A stretch of DNA of 64,000 nucleotides from Hyalella azteca (taxonomy: Eukaryota > Arthropoda > Malacostraca > Amphipoda > Hyalellidae), in the NCBI RefSeq assembly GCF_000764305.2, contig NW_025942175.1, forward strand, positions 2,147-66,146, written 5' to 3'. This document shows, piece after piece, positions 36,596 to 49,241 of the stretch. Every line of letters starts with the position of its first letter. The stretch's first letter is position 1. A model generated the notes under the pieces. The model had not been told where the DNA came from. It searched no databases and saw only the letters and a program-made list of their open reading frames with translations. Made by a program: the position numbers and the translations under genes.

Positions 36596-39500
36596 TACCT
36601 TGAACGTGAGGTTGGAGTGGCCTGTAGGCCGTGGCTTTCATAGGCTGGCTTGGCTCTTCGACCAAAGGCTCCCCGGGGTTCACTTCACGGCAGCAATTGG
36701 GACATTTTGGCTCGTGCTCAGCCAGTATTCAGGCCCTTGCTATGAGCACTATGGTATTAATACCGGAAGTTTTGGGGCTTCGGGATACTCTTTAAAGCTT
36801 TTATTTTATTCTAAATTGTTAGAATAGAGATTAAACAGCCGCTCTGACCTGAGAGCAATGTAGTCTGGAGAAAGGTTGTTTTTATTGCTCAAGGAAATTG
36901 GATTATTGGAAAAATGCCCATTCTCTAGAAGTGGGGCTGAACATTGGGTGTGTCTTATAGGTGGAGTCGTGAATTGAATAACATTTTTCGGGAAAATTTG
37001 TTTCCATTTTTTTGGTATTTGTTTTGTTTATGAGTGTTAGTTTAAAATCTATATTAGACTCATATAGTGCTGAGGATCTTCATTCCGATATCATGTACTA
37101 GAGTACTAAGTACATTCTATGATCTCTATGATACTATGATTTCTTTGATACTAGGTACATTCAGAGTTCTAGATACTTTGTGTGTTCTTCATTCAGAGTA
37201 CGGAGCATACCATTTCTACGTAATTGTGAAAATTACGGGAAAAATATTAAATGACTACTAGAAAATTTGAAATTTATGGAATGAATTTCAACAAATATCT
37301 AGTTGAAACGTCTTCATTTGCTTTTTTATCGCAAACGCTGCTAAGATATATTGGAATCTCGTAACTTGATGAACAACTGAACAACGGAAGATCCAGTTTT
37401 AAATCTCGAGAAAAAGTCAAACTCTCTTTATATTCAAATGGAAAAATTCGGTCGCACGTTGAGGGCCCGCGACAATGGAAATGATCTTCTTTGTGGAACA
37501 CTTTTTGGTCGGTGTAAAGACAGGCAATTAGAGTTCAGGATTCTTTTCGCTTTCAACTTCTGGCTCGGAATCGAGCAAGATACTTGCGTGTGCGCCGTCT
37601 CGGCTGGAATTCTTCACTCTTGATGTGCCAAAATTACAATTCAGGAGACTCGGCCACATAATTACAAAATAAAGATCTAAACGGATCTGGTGGCTGAAGA
37701 TTTACCAACAAGCTTTTTTTTGGAGATTCTGCAACAATGTATTTTGCATCTAATGATTAACCATTAGGAGAATTAATTCACTGCAGAATAAGATAATATG
37801 ACGGCATCAAGGACGGTTAATTAAGGTAAAGCCCTCATTTAGAAGTCATTTTCGCCAGAAAATTGTCACAAAAAAAAAACCATAGAAGCTGACAAATATT
37901 TAAACAAAGTAAACAACGTTTGTGTTTTTACCGAAATGAATAGCAGTATATATATGAGGTATATGAGTTGATTTGATTTTCCAATGGGATGAATAGTAAC
38001 AAAAGAAGTTTACTGTCAATAAAGATAAGGAGTTACAAGATCAGGACGAGCATTAAGAACTACACTATATAAGATGATGAAGAAGCGTGATTGCATCATG
38101 CAAATGTCGAAAGTACTTCCTATAAAGCAGAATATGCTCTTGATAACTTATCAATAAATTTACTGTTCGGTGAGTTAAAAAGACAATCTTTTAATCGAGT
38201 AAGTTCCTCTTACGCGGTTTTAATATGAGTTGATTTCCCAGCTGAATAATGAATATCCATCACCACCTTCCTACATCCATCATACCTTCGCACTTCAGGC
38301 AAAACAAGTTTTATAGAGAACGCACTGCAGAATTTCTTCCGCTTTTCTCCTGCATTTTTGTTCGAGTGGAAGAGCGCGGCATTAAATTCCGTTCTTTTTG
38401 GCCCCCGAACAACACCTTCGTCAAAAGGGGTTTTTCAGTGCAAGTTTTCTACCGTGATAAAAGTTGCCATAAGGGAGTTCAGCGATGGCAGCTATAGGGA
38501 TAAAAATATTTCTGCGCTATTTGCTGTCGTTCTTTATCTCACTTTATCTCACTCATTCTCTTTCTTCAGGTCTGGAGTTCAGCTTTAAAATATACACGAA
38601 TGAATGGGAGAGTAATAGTTTCCTGTTCTGCATGACGATATTCCATGTTCCTGATTTTATGTAGCTGTCATATAATTATTTCCCGTGCATGAACCAAGTG
38701 AAAGATTTAAGGAAATGCGATATTTCGCATATAATTGATAACTATGGAAATTTTTAAGGAATTGAGATTAGAATCTTATTTTTCCACGATTCCAAGGCAA
38801 TATTATTTTTCAATAATTATACGATTCTATTAATATGCGGAAGCGAAGCAAATTACGTACATAGAGTGAAGATTAAATTTAGAGTAATTCATCTCATTTC
38901 TCCGCCGTCCCTAGTAAGAAAATTACGAATGTTATCTGGCAACCAATCGCTCAAGGATGGAAATCTTCCCATAAGTTAACATAATGGAACACACGTCTCA
39001 AAGTTACACCATTTGTAAATGGTTATTTTCTGTGGTAAAAAAATTAATCCTTTATTCAGGATAGTTAGATGAAATTCGTAGTCATTCCCAAAGAAATTTT
39101 GCTCGACAAGAAGGGCTAGTTTGCTTGAATTCCATTTACTTAAATGTTATTTCAAAACAGAGATCAATTAAAAATCTCACAAAAATCATTAGGTTAACTT
39201 TTTATATATACCTAACCAATATTCATTTAATAATGATCTTATCAGATTACGTAAACTCATAACTAGTGGTATTTTCATAGAGAACGCACAATTTTAATAT
39301 AGTATACAATATAAAACAATTATAATATAATATATAATATAATATAAATTTAAAATTCCAGCGAAATTCCTGCACTAGTCAAAATAACCGTACACTCCTT
39401 GAATTTTTGCCAAACTAAATGAAGCCGTTTGTGACTGCGACAATAAGAGCTTGGCTGCTTACGCCCGTGTTTGTTCAACAAGAGACACTCATAATCATGA

Positions 39501-42315
39501 AAGCGTTAGGGTGTTTGGCAGCCACCCTCTGCATGGCCACAACAAATACACAGCGCAGCAGCAAAGCCATGGAGTCTCGTTAGCGATAAAGCGGTTGCTG
39601 CTATAATGCAACTGCCCTGGCGTGCTGTTGTTTTTTCCGTGCGCTCAATCGGATTTTTTACAGGGTTGGATGGTGAGATGTTGTATATGATGAGGGGATG
39701 TTGTATGCTGAAAAATTATGAGTGGTGTTGATATTTCACGTTCAGTGTTTGTGTAAAATATATTATTCAGAGGAGTGCGCTCGGAATTATAGTCGCACGT
39801 AGAGCTTGTTTTTAGTAATACTTGGTTTGGGATTTTTGTGTATATTGTCGTTTCTACTTTTTACTCTTTTTACTTTCGGTAAAAAACATTATTTCATAGA
39901 TGTTATTTGAACATAGTTTGTTTAATTAGGAATTATCAATAATTTCTGATTAAACCAATGCTAAAAATTCCTGGAATGTAACTAAGATAAATATGGGCAA
40001 AATAAATTATAATGTTTGGAAATTCATGTCCTAATTTATGTACTTGATTACGAGCTTGATGCAAGAATCTGCAACTTTGATCATCGAAAATCGGGTAATA
40101 CAAAAATAATAACCCACGCGATGCAAGGCTGGTAGTAAATTATATTCATTAACAACCTAAATGTTTTATTGAAGCTGCATGCATAAATTTGATCTAACTC
40201 AACACAATGCCAATTATTTAAGTTACTCCTTTGGCTAAATTAATACTTGGCACTGCACACACTGATCTTTTTTTTCATATATTTTCTTTTAAGGCCATAG
40301 GCTTGGAATTGTGCGGTGTAGAAAAAACTTTTATTTTGGTAGACTTTACCTCTGGTGGATGGGTACTGAATAGTCGAGTGTTTAGTTATTAGCTGCTTAG
40401 TGGTGAAATGGGATTAAATGAGTATTAAAATGGGACATTTTAATACTCAAGTTTATGCGTGATTGTGACACGAGAACTTTTTTCTTTCCGAAAAAATGCA
40501 ATCAATCTATCTAACTAATCTATCCCTGCTCACTCATTATGTTACACGATTCAGATAAGTAAATTTAATGAAAAATGATCGAATTTAGCTATGCAACAGT
40601 CACATTAAAAATAACTAAATACTAAAATGCAAATGAATCATGCTGCATTAGTGAATTCATTTCACAGAAGAAACAATGCGAGGTTTAACTTCAAGGTTTC
40701 TTTGTTCAGATGTTAGTCGTAAAAAGAAGAAAAAGGAATTCAACTTCAAAAACAACAGCGGCTAACCAGCTCACGAGGAGAAATTTCCACGCTCTCATTT
40801 CGCTGTCAATTAAATGGAGCCTACGGGACCTTTCTTTGCAGTGTTTTTAAACAGGGACTTGAGTTAAGAGCTTCTTATTTAAGCACTAACCGCTGGCCCC
40901 AAATAATGGGGTTTGCTTATGAATAAGCTATTACCCGGCAACGCATGAGGTGAAGCAACCGACCGGAAAAACTTGTAGTGTTTTCCGTCTAAAAAATTAC
41001 GTCTGAACTTTGCGCCGATTTTTTTAGACGCTCGAGGAATATTTCAGCAACGTTACTTGTGCAGGAATTGATGTGTTTAAGTTGCAGTGAGTGTGATGGA
41101 GGTCGAGGTGAATGCTGTGGATAAATTGAGGTGAGCAAAGAGTAAGAAATTAAAAGCAATTTATCAAGATAATGGCGCTAGAGGAGAAAGGTGCGAGTTA
41201 ATTGTGATTTGAGAAACAAAAAATAATTGAAAATTCTTTTAGAATGCAAAGGGGTAAAAAAAATAGAAGGATGAGAGGACGGAATTAAATTAAATGTGCT
41301 CTATGACAGACTCTCAAAGCCATCAGACAATCTGTTAGAATTAGTAGATCCATTTTGTTGAGCAGAGGTGGAAAATTATCAAGGATTATGCCAGTAAAAA
41401 ATAGTTGGTCAACCTACTTCTGACCAAATTCTTTCACCGATCAGAAAATATAATGTATGCATTTTCTGTTGACAATTTGTTCTGAATTTGGTAGAATAAT
41501 TATCAACAAAATATTTTCACCAAACCGAAGCCGTTGTGTAATGTACCACGTGTTTTTGTTAGTACTACTTTATTCAAGTTGATATATGATACAAAATGCC
41601 TAAACATCAAAAAATTTTAAATCCACCTTAAATCGCATTACATTTGCTGTACGTATATCCAATTATAATTACAGACTCGTCGTTCCCTTCGTAATATTTC
41701 CAGCGATTCTGACACCCAATTTTCTCCCTATAAAGATTCCAGGGAAGAAATTATTGACATCTCATTTGGACGCAATTATTCGCGTTAACGAGATTGCACT
41801 CATCGACGATTCATGCAATTAGAAGTAAGTGATGGCGAAATAAGAGATACAGTGATCGATCGAAAATTACTACAGGAATCGTATATCAACTGGGAATGAA
41901 ATATAAATCCTTAGGGAATTCTAGAAGTTCTTTCTGTGCGGGATAAATAATTAATCCACAATTTATGCAGAATGGATAAATATGACCTGAAATTGATTAA
42001 ATTAGAAGTCACAAAATGGATACGTAACTGTTAGCAAAAAGAAACTTGAACCACTGAAGGTTGAAACAGCCATAAATAAGTAAAATAACATACATTCAAA
42101 CAAAATAATTGAGATCGAAAAGCATTAGGCAAAAAAAGCATAATCGAAAAAAATGATTAACAATGATTTAATTATACGCAAAAATTATCCGTTTAAAACC
42201 TTCATCGTAACCGTCACTAGCGCGCAGCGTTTTAAACTGACGAGATTTCGTCAACAAATGCTGGCTTAATTGCAAATCCCCAATCAAGCCTCGAATTAGT
42301 GACTTGCCTGCAATC
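36596..42315. other. No supported gene
   Basis: AT-rich. A tiny open frame at 39497-39583 begins MKALGCLAATLCMATT, which resembles a signal peptide, but stops after 28 residues with no good donor. An AT-only low-complexity stretch lies at about 39290-39350. Frames at 36600-36827 and 38249-38588 have no recognised domain. Confidence 0.4.
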
Positions 42316-42415
42316 CTTTTTTAATAAGGTTTGTAAAGGAACATTTATTTTTTTAATAACATGTATTTTTTTAATAAGGTTTGTAAAGGAACATTAATTT
42401 ATGGTTCAACGAATC
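42316..42415. repeat. 50-bp tandem duplication
   Basis: TTTTTAATAAGGTTTGTAAA followed by GGAACATT occurs twice, 50 bp apart, separated by ATTTTTTTAATAACATGTA-type sequence. Confidence 0.85.
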
Positions 42416-44500
42416 GAATTGGATCGAGAAAAAACTACAGAAATACGATTTTTTTGTAATATACACCATATGATCACTAATGGTTTTGAACGTACGTTTG
42501 GCCTGCAATGATGCCCATCATTATGAGATTTTTGTCTGATGAAGATATAAATTAATACATTTCTGAAATTTTTATTTAACTGGAATGTTAGCATTTAACG
42601 AACTCTATTAGAAAGAAAGAGCAAACATGCATCGTATGTTATTTGTAAAAATTATGCATTGGATAATTTGACATTAAATTTTGAGAATATTCAAAGAATA
42701 ACATTTCTAATTTTCTTGATTCGTTCATTTCATGTAGTCATATAAATAGAGAAAAAAGTATTATTATTTAATGAGAGCTTCTGATGTTAGCTTGAGTTTA
42801 AACTGAAATGAAGGAGTCTAGAAGCTGCAAATAAAACTTAGTTACGGTCATTGCTTGCTGATTAAAACTTGGTGCGACGTAAAAAACTTCGCTGAAGTTC
42901 ATCCAGCACGATCAAGATCGAAGTTTTTAATGAATAAATCGGGGCTTTGTTAGCCGTCGCAAGTGCAGGAAAGTCTAACGATCACCGAGCGACGTAGCTC
43001 GTATATGTAAAATCGTCTTCCGAACCATTGCATTCGTTCATCATTCCGTACTATGTCGATAGATATCATGAACGTGGAGAAGACATAGTTTTTAAATACA
43101 TATTAAGTTGAATGATTACTCAGTTCTGAAGACAAACAGAAAATTTTTTATGAGATATGCGATGCAAAACGATAAAGATTCATTTAATTTCTGAATAATT
43201 GATCCAGATAATCAGATAACTGTCGAAACTTGAACTACCGTGCAGCAGAGACCGTAGTATCAAGTTGCCAAGACAGCATGGGCATGTCTAACAGGTTCTC
43301 ATGAGTCTCTCAAGAACTATCTTGTGCCTGGCTAACGTCACTTCTCAAAAAATCTAATTATTATAATGCGTCACACGATCTTGGATATCCGGATAAAGTG
43401 TACAATAATTAAGCTCGCCAGTTTATTTGAAAGGGATCACAGCCTTTTACGGTACAGCAATAGCGTCAAGTTCCAATATCTCGAATATTACTTAGATTTT
43501 ACAATCTACTAGTCAAAGTGCATCACGTAGTATACTACATACATGAACTATGAAGGCCGGCGAGAGAACTATTTCATTCGTGATAATTCGTGATTGATTT
43601 ACTTCTAGATTTGACTTGTATTCAATTCTAGGGTAATACGCGTCTTTATGGTGGAACATATTCACTCGTCACTCGTGATCCAATAGATGCTTTTACTTGA
43701 ATCGAAGATAAACCTTTCAAATCAGATAACGTCAGCGGCTAGACACACAATTGTTTCTACACACGCTCGTATTTATTTGAACTGCGACAATGCAAACAAA
43801 CATTGAGACGTTGAGTAATCACGACAAAAACTTATTGTTATGAGACTCCACTACTAGTCATCAGAAAAATTTAATTTTTTTTCTTATCTATGTAAAACTT
43901 TTTTCTCTGTAAAATTTTTGAGAAGATAAAAGGATAGTATAAACGAAATATAGTCAGTTGACGTACCTAGAATTTATTTTTAAAAGCTAACAATTACTTT
44001 TGTTTTTTCTTTTGGGCCAAAACTTGCTACAAAAGTCATCTTCACAGACAAGAATCTAATATGATTCTTTCTAGATAATATATTAAAAATACATCAAGAT
44101 TTTAATTGATATATTCATGTTTATAGGTTTGCTTAATCATGTTTCTCTTCTCATGTAAAGGAAATGATGCTAAGCGACATTTAGTTCTTCTTCTAAACTA
44201 CGGAGAACACGCGCAATAAGTTGCAAGCTACTTTAATCTCATTTTTTTTAACAATCCTGGACTTTCCACATAGAAATTTGAAACAAGCGATTTATTAAAA
44301 AAGCAAAAAATGTTTGTATAATACATATCTTATCTAGCTACAATGAACTGAATTGATTCAAGATCGAAGAGAAAAGCTAACCTGCGGGCAAATTTTACGA
44401 ATTTTTCCTTCAAAAGTTTGGTTCAGTGCTATCATTTATTAACGTAATGTGAACAACAATATAAATTGAACATATATAAATGTGTTGTGATTCGAACATA
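42416..44500. other. No supported gene
   Basis: AT-rich. No coding or structural RNA signal recognised. It lies downstream of the CUB gene's predicted 3' end. Confidence 0.5.
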
Positions 44501-44506
44501 TTTATT
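44501..44506 (-). terminator. Candidate poly(A) signal of the CUB gene
   Basis: AATAAA on the minus strand, about 280 bp past the predicted stop codon. It is the first canonical hexamer I noticed downstream, but such motifs are common in AT-rich DNA. Confidence 0.35.
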
Positions 44507-44787
44507 TAATCATGCCTAGCAATCATGAAGAGGCTACTTAAAGAAAGATTATTGGGCGAAGCCTAACCATATTTCAGAGCAAACCATTCTCGCCGATTAT
44601 TTTTCGACAAGATCTTTTTGTAGAGGCCTATTCCAGGTACATATCTAGCCGTATTTCTCTAACGAGTTGTGCCATAATTATCAGATACTGGTGCACGCTA
44701 ATAATGGAATGCAGGTATCCAGTTTACTGGGGGCTTATAAGACGCACTTTCATTTCTTTTACCCTTAGTAAAGAGGAGTGTTATACC

Positions 44788-45598
44788 CTAAGGTCTGCTG
44801 CGAACGGTGTAGGTAGTAAGTCCTTTATGGACTGATCGAGGAGCACTGACAATCACCGGTTGATCCGCTGTGTGTGTTATCAAATTTTGAAGCCAATGTG
44901 GAACGTTGAGGCTTGTGATAATTGTTGTTTCATCAGTTGAGCTATTCAGTGGTGAACTCACGGAGGAGGTTAACGACGAATTTATGCTTCGTGACACAGT
45001 GTCGGAAGATTCAAATGCCGAGGTAAAGTTACTTTGCCGAGTCGAGTTATTAGAGAGATCAGAGCTTAAAGCTGGGAGCAAACTTGGTGAACTAAAAGAG
45101 GCTTGGTCAGAAGGAGCTGAAACTGGATGCGATGAATATCGAGATGGGTGGGTAGTTCCCATAATCGTTGATTTTGCTGCCATGTTAGACGTTGAGAGAA
45201 TAGAGTTTAAAGGTGGCGTTAACGCAGACGACCAATTCGTCACCTCTTGATTAGTTTGAGATGATTCAAGAGTTGCGTCATTGCCCAGCTCGTTGAGTGC
45301 TTCTCCAACTCTTTTTAGGAGCCTCACTGAATCGTCTATGATCTCCGTTAGGTTTCCTTGCGTCGTTTCGTTGATTTTCGTCGTAGCGCTTTCACTAATC
45401 GTTGCGTTGGTTCGTATGTCGGCATTGGCGTTCACCTCTGCATTCACTTGAACGCTGTCATCCACCGGGGATAATGTAGGCAAGGGTCGAACATAACAAT
45501 CAAATCCACTCCCACTGCCCGCTGCATTAGAAATCAAACCTACAAACATTTGGTTGGTGGCAGAAGTGACGTTCCTCATCGCGCGATTTTCATGGTAT
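44788..45598 (-). CDS. Secreted CUB-domain protein, exon 6 (CUB end and Ser/Thr-rich tail)
   Basis: Acceptor TTAACAG precedes 45598. The first base completes an Arg codon with the AG left from exon 5, so the phases fit. The exon opens YHENRAMRNVTSATNQMF, then VGLISNAAGSGSGFDCYV, which reads as the last strands of a CUB domain (residues about 261-296). A tail of about 230 residues rich in Ser, Thr and Asn follows, with many N-glycosylation sequons (NATI, NETT, NLTE, NNST, NFTS, NSS). It ends VRSRP and TAG at 44788-44790. No transmembrane segment or GPI signal is visible, so secretion is inferred. Extracellular CUB domains mediate protein or glycan binding. I cannot assign an orthologue. The plus-strand frame 44906-45250 is its shadow. 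Confidence 0.85.
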
Positions 45599-46572
45599 CT
45601 GTTAACGTGGATGGAAAAATATCAAAAACTGATATTATCTGTTATTCCTTATTATATGTTTAAGGTTGATTTCAAGAAATTCATGCTAATTTGCACCCAC
45701 GCATATATATTTTGGGTTGCAGCTGTTTTTATGCAAAATATTCCTGTCTGAAATGAAATTTTTGATCATTAGTAATTTTGACGTGCCAAAATTAAATGAA
45801 TCTTAGCCACATTATACCATCCTGAAACAATGCGACACCTTGAAATTGATAGTTGATTGAGATTTTTGGGACCAAATGCTCTAGCTAACTTTTCAAACAG
45901 AGTCAGATAATCATCGGCGAATATTCAAAGTACAAATTTATAGAGCAATTCTTTAAATTATTTTGGAGCTAACGCCACGTTTTTATGAGCTATACTCTTG
46001 CGAACTAAATGGCCGGCAATAAATTATGTTAGAAACGACTTCAACTTGAAGATAAATTGGTTTAAACTGTCGAATGTAAAGTGCGTACACCCTATAGATC
46101 ATCTACGTCAATCTAGTTCGCCTTGTCACGGATTTTGAATTCATTGTTTCATCAATTTTAAATATAATCATAGAATAATTTCTAATGCAATTACGAAATT
46201 TTTCACCTTACATCACTAGGACCACCTGAAGCGATAAATTCTGGAATTTCATCCTTCTCAGGCTGCTTGTATTCAAAATAAATCTATTAATTGGCTAGAT
46301 AATAAATTTATTATTAAGAATGTACAAGTTGAGGCTACACCAATAAAAAAATTTTTGTAAAAAAATTACTTCGATTGAAGTACTCGGAAAAATTCAATCA
46401 TGTTGTAAATAAAAGAAATTAAACAAAATAGAAACAGTTATTTATGGTAACATGCAGGTGAAATTGATTAGCACAGATAAAACTAACGAAACTTCACTCA
46501 ATCTCTTCTGTACGCAAATCATGAACTTTATTAGTATTTTAATCGGTAAAATACAGAAACTCCGAGCCTCAC
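45599..46572 (-). other. Intron 5 of the CUB gene (974 bp)
   Basis: Bounded by donor GTGAGG (46567-46572) and acceptor TTAACAG. AT-rich, with no repeat array or nested gene seen. Confidence 0.75.
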
Positions 46573-46673
46573 CTCAATATTGATTTTAAGGCCATATCTT
46601 TAACGTAGACCGAGTCGTCGTCCCTCAGGTTAAATATTGGACACAAAACGCGGATTCTGTTCCCTTCTTCCGC
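46573..46673 (-). CDS. Secreted CUB-domain protein, exon 5 (CUB middle)
   Basis: Acceptor CTCTCCACAG comes before 46673 and donor GTGAGG follows 46573. The exon is 101 nt, enters in phase 0 and leaves with two bases over. It encodes AEEGNRIRVLCPIFNLRD, then DDSVYVKDMALKSIL (residues about 227-259). Read with exon 4, CGWKLL-AEEGNRI is the CUB pattern C-x-W-x-I/L ... GxxI, and IFNLRDDDSVYVKD corresponds to the central strands. The Cys expected in the C-x-YD position is absent (SVYVKD), so this CUB lacks one usual disulfide partner. Confidence 0.8.
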
Positions 46674-46720
46674 CTGTGGAGAGTAAGGTTATTAGCCAGG
46701 CACATCCTAAAGAATCCGAT

Positions 46721-47400
46721 ATTTAATGAGACGTTCCGATATTTAACGAGACATCCTGATATTTAACGAGACGTCCCGATATTTAACGAGATGTTTCCAT
46801 ATTTAACGAGATGTTTTCATATTTAACGAGACGTCCCGATATTTAACGAGATGTTTCCATATTTAACGAGATGTTTCCATATTTAACGAGACGTCCCGAT
46901 ATTTAACGAGATGTTTCCATATTTAACGAGATGTTTCCATACTTAACTAGACGTCCCGATATTTAACGAGACGTCCCGATATTCAACGAGACGTCCCGAT
47001 ATTTAACGAGACGTCCTGACATTTAGCGAGACGTCCCGATATTTAGCGAGACGTCCCGATATTTAACGAGACGTCCCGATCTTTAACGAGACGTCCCGAT
47101 CTTCAACGAGACGTCCCGATATTTAACGAGACGTCCCGATCTTTAACGAGACGTCCCGATCTTCAACGCGACGTCCCGATATTTAACGAGACGTCCCGAT
47201 ATTGAACGAGACGTCCCGATATTTAGCGAGACGTCACGATATTTAGCGAGACGTCCTTATATTTAATGAAACGTCGCGATATCTAGCGAGACGTCCCGAT
47301 ATATAGCGAGACGTCCCAATATTTAGCGAGACGTCCCGATATTTAGCGAGACGTCCTGATATTTAGCGAGACGTCCTGATATTTAGCGAGACATATTCAG
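46721..47400. repeat. 20-bp minisatellite, 34 units, filling intron 4
   Basis: The unit is ATTTAACGAGACGTCCCGAT. All 34 units keep an exact 20-bp step with no insertion or deletion. Three main types occur: ACGTCCCG units, ATGTTTCC units and ATTTAGCGAG units at the exon 4 end. A 60-bp (three-unit) higher-order pattern runs through about 46761-46940 and another through about 47081-47200. Most units contain the palindrome GACGTC. The array occupies about 92 percent of intron 4 (46674-47411), starting about 12 nt from the 5' splice site. Confidence 0.95.
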
Positions 47401-47411
47401 GGAACACTCAC

Positions 47412-47753
47412 CAGTAACTTCCATCCGCACTTGAAATTATTCGGATAGTTCTGGGGGTAGTTTGGCGAAAAGATCCTCACGAATGAGTCAGGATCGAGGC
47501 GAATGGTTGGATAAGTTCTATTTTCACAGAACACGCCATCAAATGAATTTAAAGCTCGTCCAGATTTACGATTGGTAGAACTTGTGTGCCCAGTATCGAT
47601 TTCTTCGACGTTGGTCGAGAAGACAGCGCTGAGGTTCCATTGGTTTGGTGCATTCCCATTCAAATGGAAAAACAAGTTCCCAATCATGTTTTCCTGAATG
47701 ATTTCTTTCATTGGACTGCTGGACATGTGAGGTTCCTGAGGGACAGCATGCGG
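47412..47753 (-). CDS. Secreted CUB-domain protein, exon 4 (linker and CUB start)
   Basis: The acceptor is CTACATGGCAG after a pyrimidine-rich run. The donor is GTGAGT (47406-47411). It is 342 nt, phase 0 at both ends, residues about 113-226. The first 70 residues are a linker (PHAVPQEPHMSSSPMKEII, NPMTN-type sequence with NLS and TSST). Then comes FCENRTYPTIRLDP, DSFVRIFSPNYPQNYPNN and FKCGWKLL. SPNYPxNYPNN followed by CxW is the classic start of a CUB domain, with Cys at residues about 188 and 221. Confidence 0.88.
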
Positions 47754-48302
47754 CTGCCATGTAGGAGGAGCAGTATTCTGTTGAAGAGGAAAAATGCGTG
47801 GGATTTAATTGTACGGTTGATATTAAGTACTGTTGATATTAAGCACAGTTGATATTGATACAAAAGGGCTGGTACTCTTGATGTTAGGTTATGGCGTTGT
47901 TGCATAAACAGTCTGTATATGAAGGGAGGAGTGGTATTTCTAGAGTTGACGCCGTCCCAGGTCTCGGAATGTGATATTGTGAGCAAATAGTGAAGCTGCA
48001 GCACTTGACATAAGTCTTATGGATTGGATATCTATCAGTCTCTTCAAGTGGGGTATGTGCGATATCAAGTCTTTAAAAAATACTTTAAAAAACCTTTTTA
48101 AAAAACCACGTTTTTCTTGTGGACTAAAAAGTAATGGTGGAGTGTAAATAAAAGATAAATTTCGCTTTAGATAACTTTGTAATCTAAAGCGAATGAGAGA
48201 CATTGTTGTGAGATGTGTGTATTATAAAGGAAAAAAGTGTAAAATGAATGAAGAAAAAGAAGAAGGGGGGGTGAGGTGGTGAATAACTGGTTTCATTCTA
48301 AC
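47754..48302 (-). other. Intron 3 of the CUB gene (549 bp)
   Basis: AT-rich, with a pyrimidine-rich run near the acceptor on the gene strand. A short inverted repeat (ACTTTGTAATCTAAAGCGAA region, 48162-48194) is present: TTCGCTTTAGAT and ATCTAAAGCGAA. No gene is nested here. Confidence 0.6.
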
Positions 48303-48512
48303 AACGAGTTGGGAGGTTGTAAGTGCGTCATTTTGTTCAACCATAACTGTCATGACGATATCGGCTTCATTTATATTGGTAATTAAACTACGACCAACGT
48401 CAGTTAGATTCAAATTCATAAAGCGAAGGAGGCCAGTTTCGTTCACACCACTGTGAAAGCTGACACTTGATCCATTTACAGAACTGAAGTCGTCAAGATT
48501 TTTCATGTCAAA
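48303..48512 (-). CDS. Secreted CUB-domain protein, exon 3 (Asn/Ser-rich linker)
   Basis: Reads FDMKNLDDFSSVNGSSVSFH, then SGVNETGLLRFMNLNLTDV, NINEADIVMTVMVEQNDA and LTTSQLV, residues about 43-112 in the model. NGSS, NETG and NLTD are N-glycosylation sequons, which fits a secreted protein. I place the 3' boundary at GTT/GTTAGA (donor at 48297-48302) because it keeps phase 0 with exon 4, but the donor is weak, and CCA/GTTATT a few codons later would also fit. The 5' boundary depends on the 26-nt gap to exon 2. No domain is recognised in this segment. Confidence 0.65.
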
Positions 48513-48538
48513 CTAGCGTCATTAACATTGTAACTCAC
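48513..48538 (-). other. 26-nt gap between exons 2 and 3: ultrashort intron or frameshift
   Basis: On the gene strand it begins GTGAGT and ends GCTAG, so it has splice-like ends and the flanking exons are both phase 0 across it. Twenty-six nucleotides is below the usual lower limit for animal introns. Read through, the frame meets TGA after 11 codons. One extra T in the TTT run at 48510-48512 would instead continue the frame directly into exon 3. Confidence 0.6.
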
Positions 48539-48619
48539 GTTGGCTGGGGAGGCTGTTACTGGGCTGTTTGACTCAGCTCTGGTAAAGTTCATCGGTGGAA
48601 TAGCCGCGCCTGCACATGT
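48539..48619 (-). CDS. Secreted CUB-domain protein, exon 2 (end of signal peptide and linker)
   Basis: The acceptor is TGAATTACAG and the following bases are GTGAGT. The 81-nt exon is phase 0 at both ends. It encodes TCAGAAIPPMNFTRAESN, then SPVTASPAN, residues 16-42. TCAGA completes a signal-peptide cleavage region after the hydrophobic core of exon 1. NFT is a glycosylation sequon. Only this frame is open across the exon, which fixes the phase of exon 1. Confidence 0.8.
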
Positions 48620-49241
48620 CTGTAATTCATAAAATTAGTTTATTTAATTTAATTGATATGTTTTTACAATAAAAATTCGTTGCTCGAGATAAACAAGGTA
48701 AATTGGTTAGGCTACTTATATACAAACTTTTGAAGAGAATATTTCACTCAATCACATCACACCAGCGTAGTTTACGAGGAAACAATATGACAGTAAGATA
48801 ATAATTATAGAAGGTGAGGGGATAGAATCGAGAAAACACGCTTCAATAAACTGTAACCAACTTCCAGAAAATAGTGAACCACATAAATGTGTTTTCACAT
48901 ATAAACATATGTTATAGGTATATATTAATTGTTATACGTTTATTCAATAGCTTAGGAGCGAATTATAGTTTTCAAGTTTTTAAAATTCTTATACTGTAAA
49001 AAGTTTTATGAATAAATATTTGTCAGGATAGTTGGATTTAGGATTTTATACCAACATATCTCCTAAGTGATCAATATCTAATTATTTACTCAAATTAAAC
49101 ATTTCAAAATCCTAAAGCCCCCTGAAAGCACTCCCAAATGAAACGCAAATAAAAGACGGCAATGAACCTACGATGGAATTGAAGTCTAATCTAAATAAGT
49201 ACAAAACTAAAATACTCTAATTATATACTTTGCAAACTCAC

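Noticed and set aside
39497..39583. 28-codon frame beginning with a signal-peptide-like stretch
   Set aside because: It stops quickly, the only donor candidate (GTTAGC) is poor and no continuation exon was found.
44906..45250. 114-codon plus-strand open frame
   Set aside because: It is the antisense shadow of exon 6 of the CUB gene.
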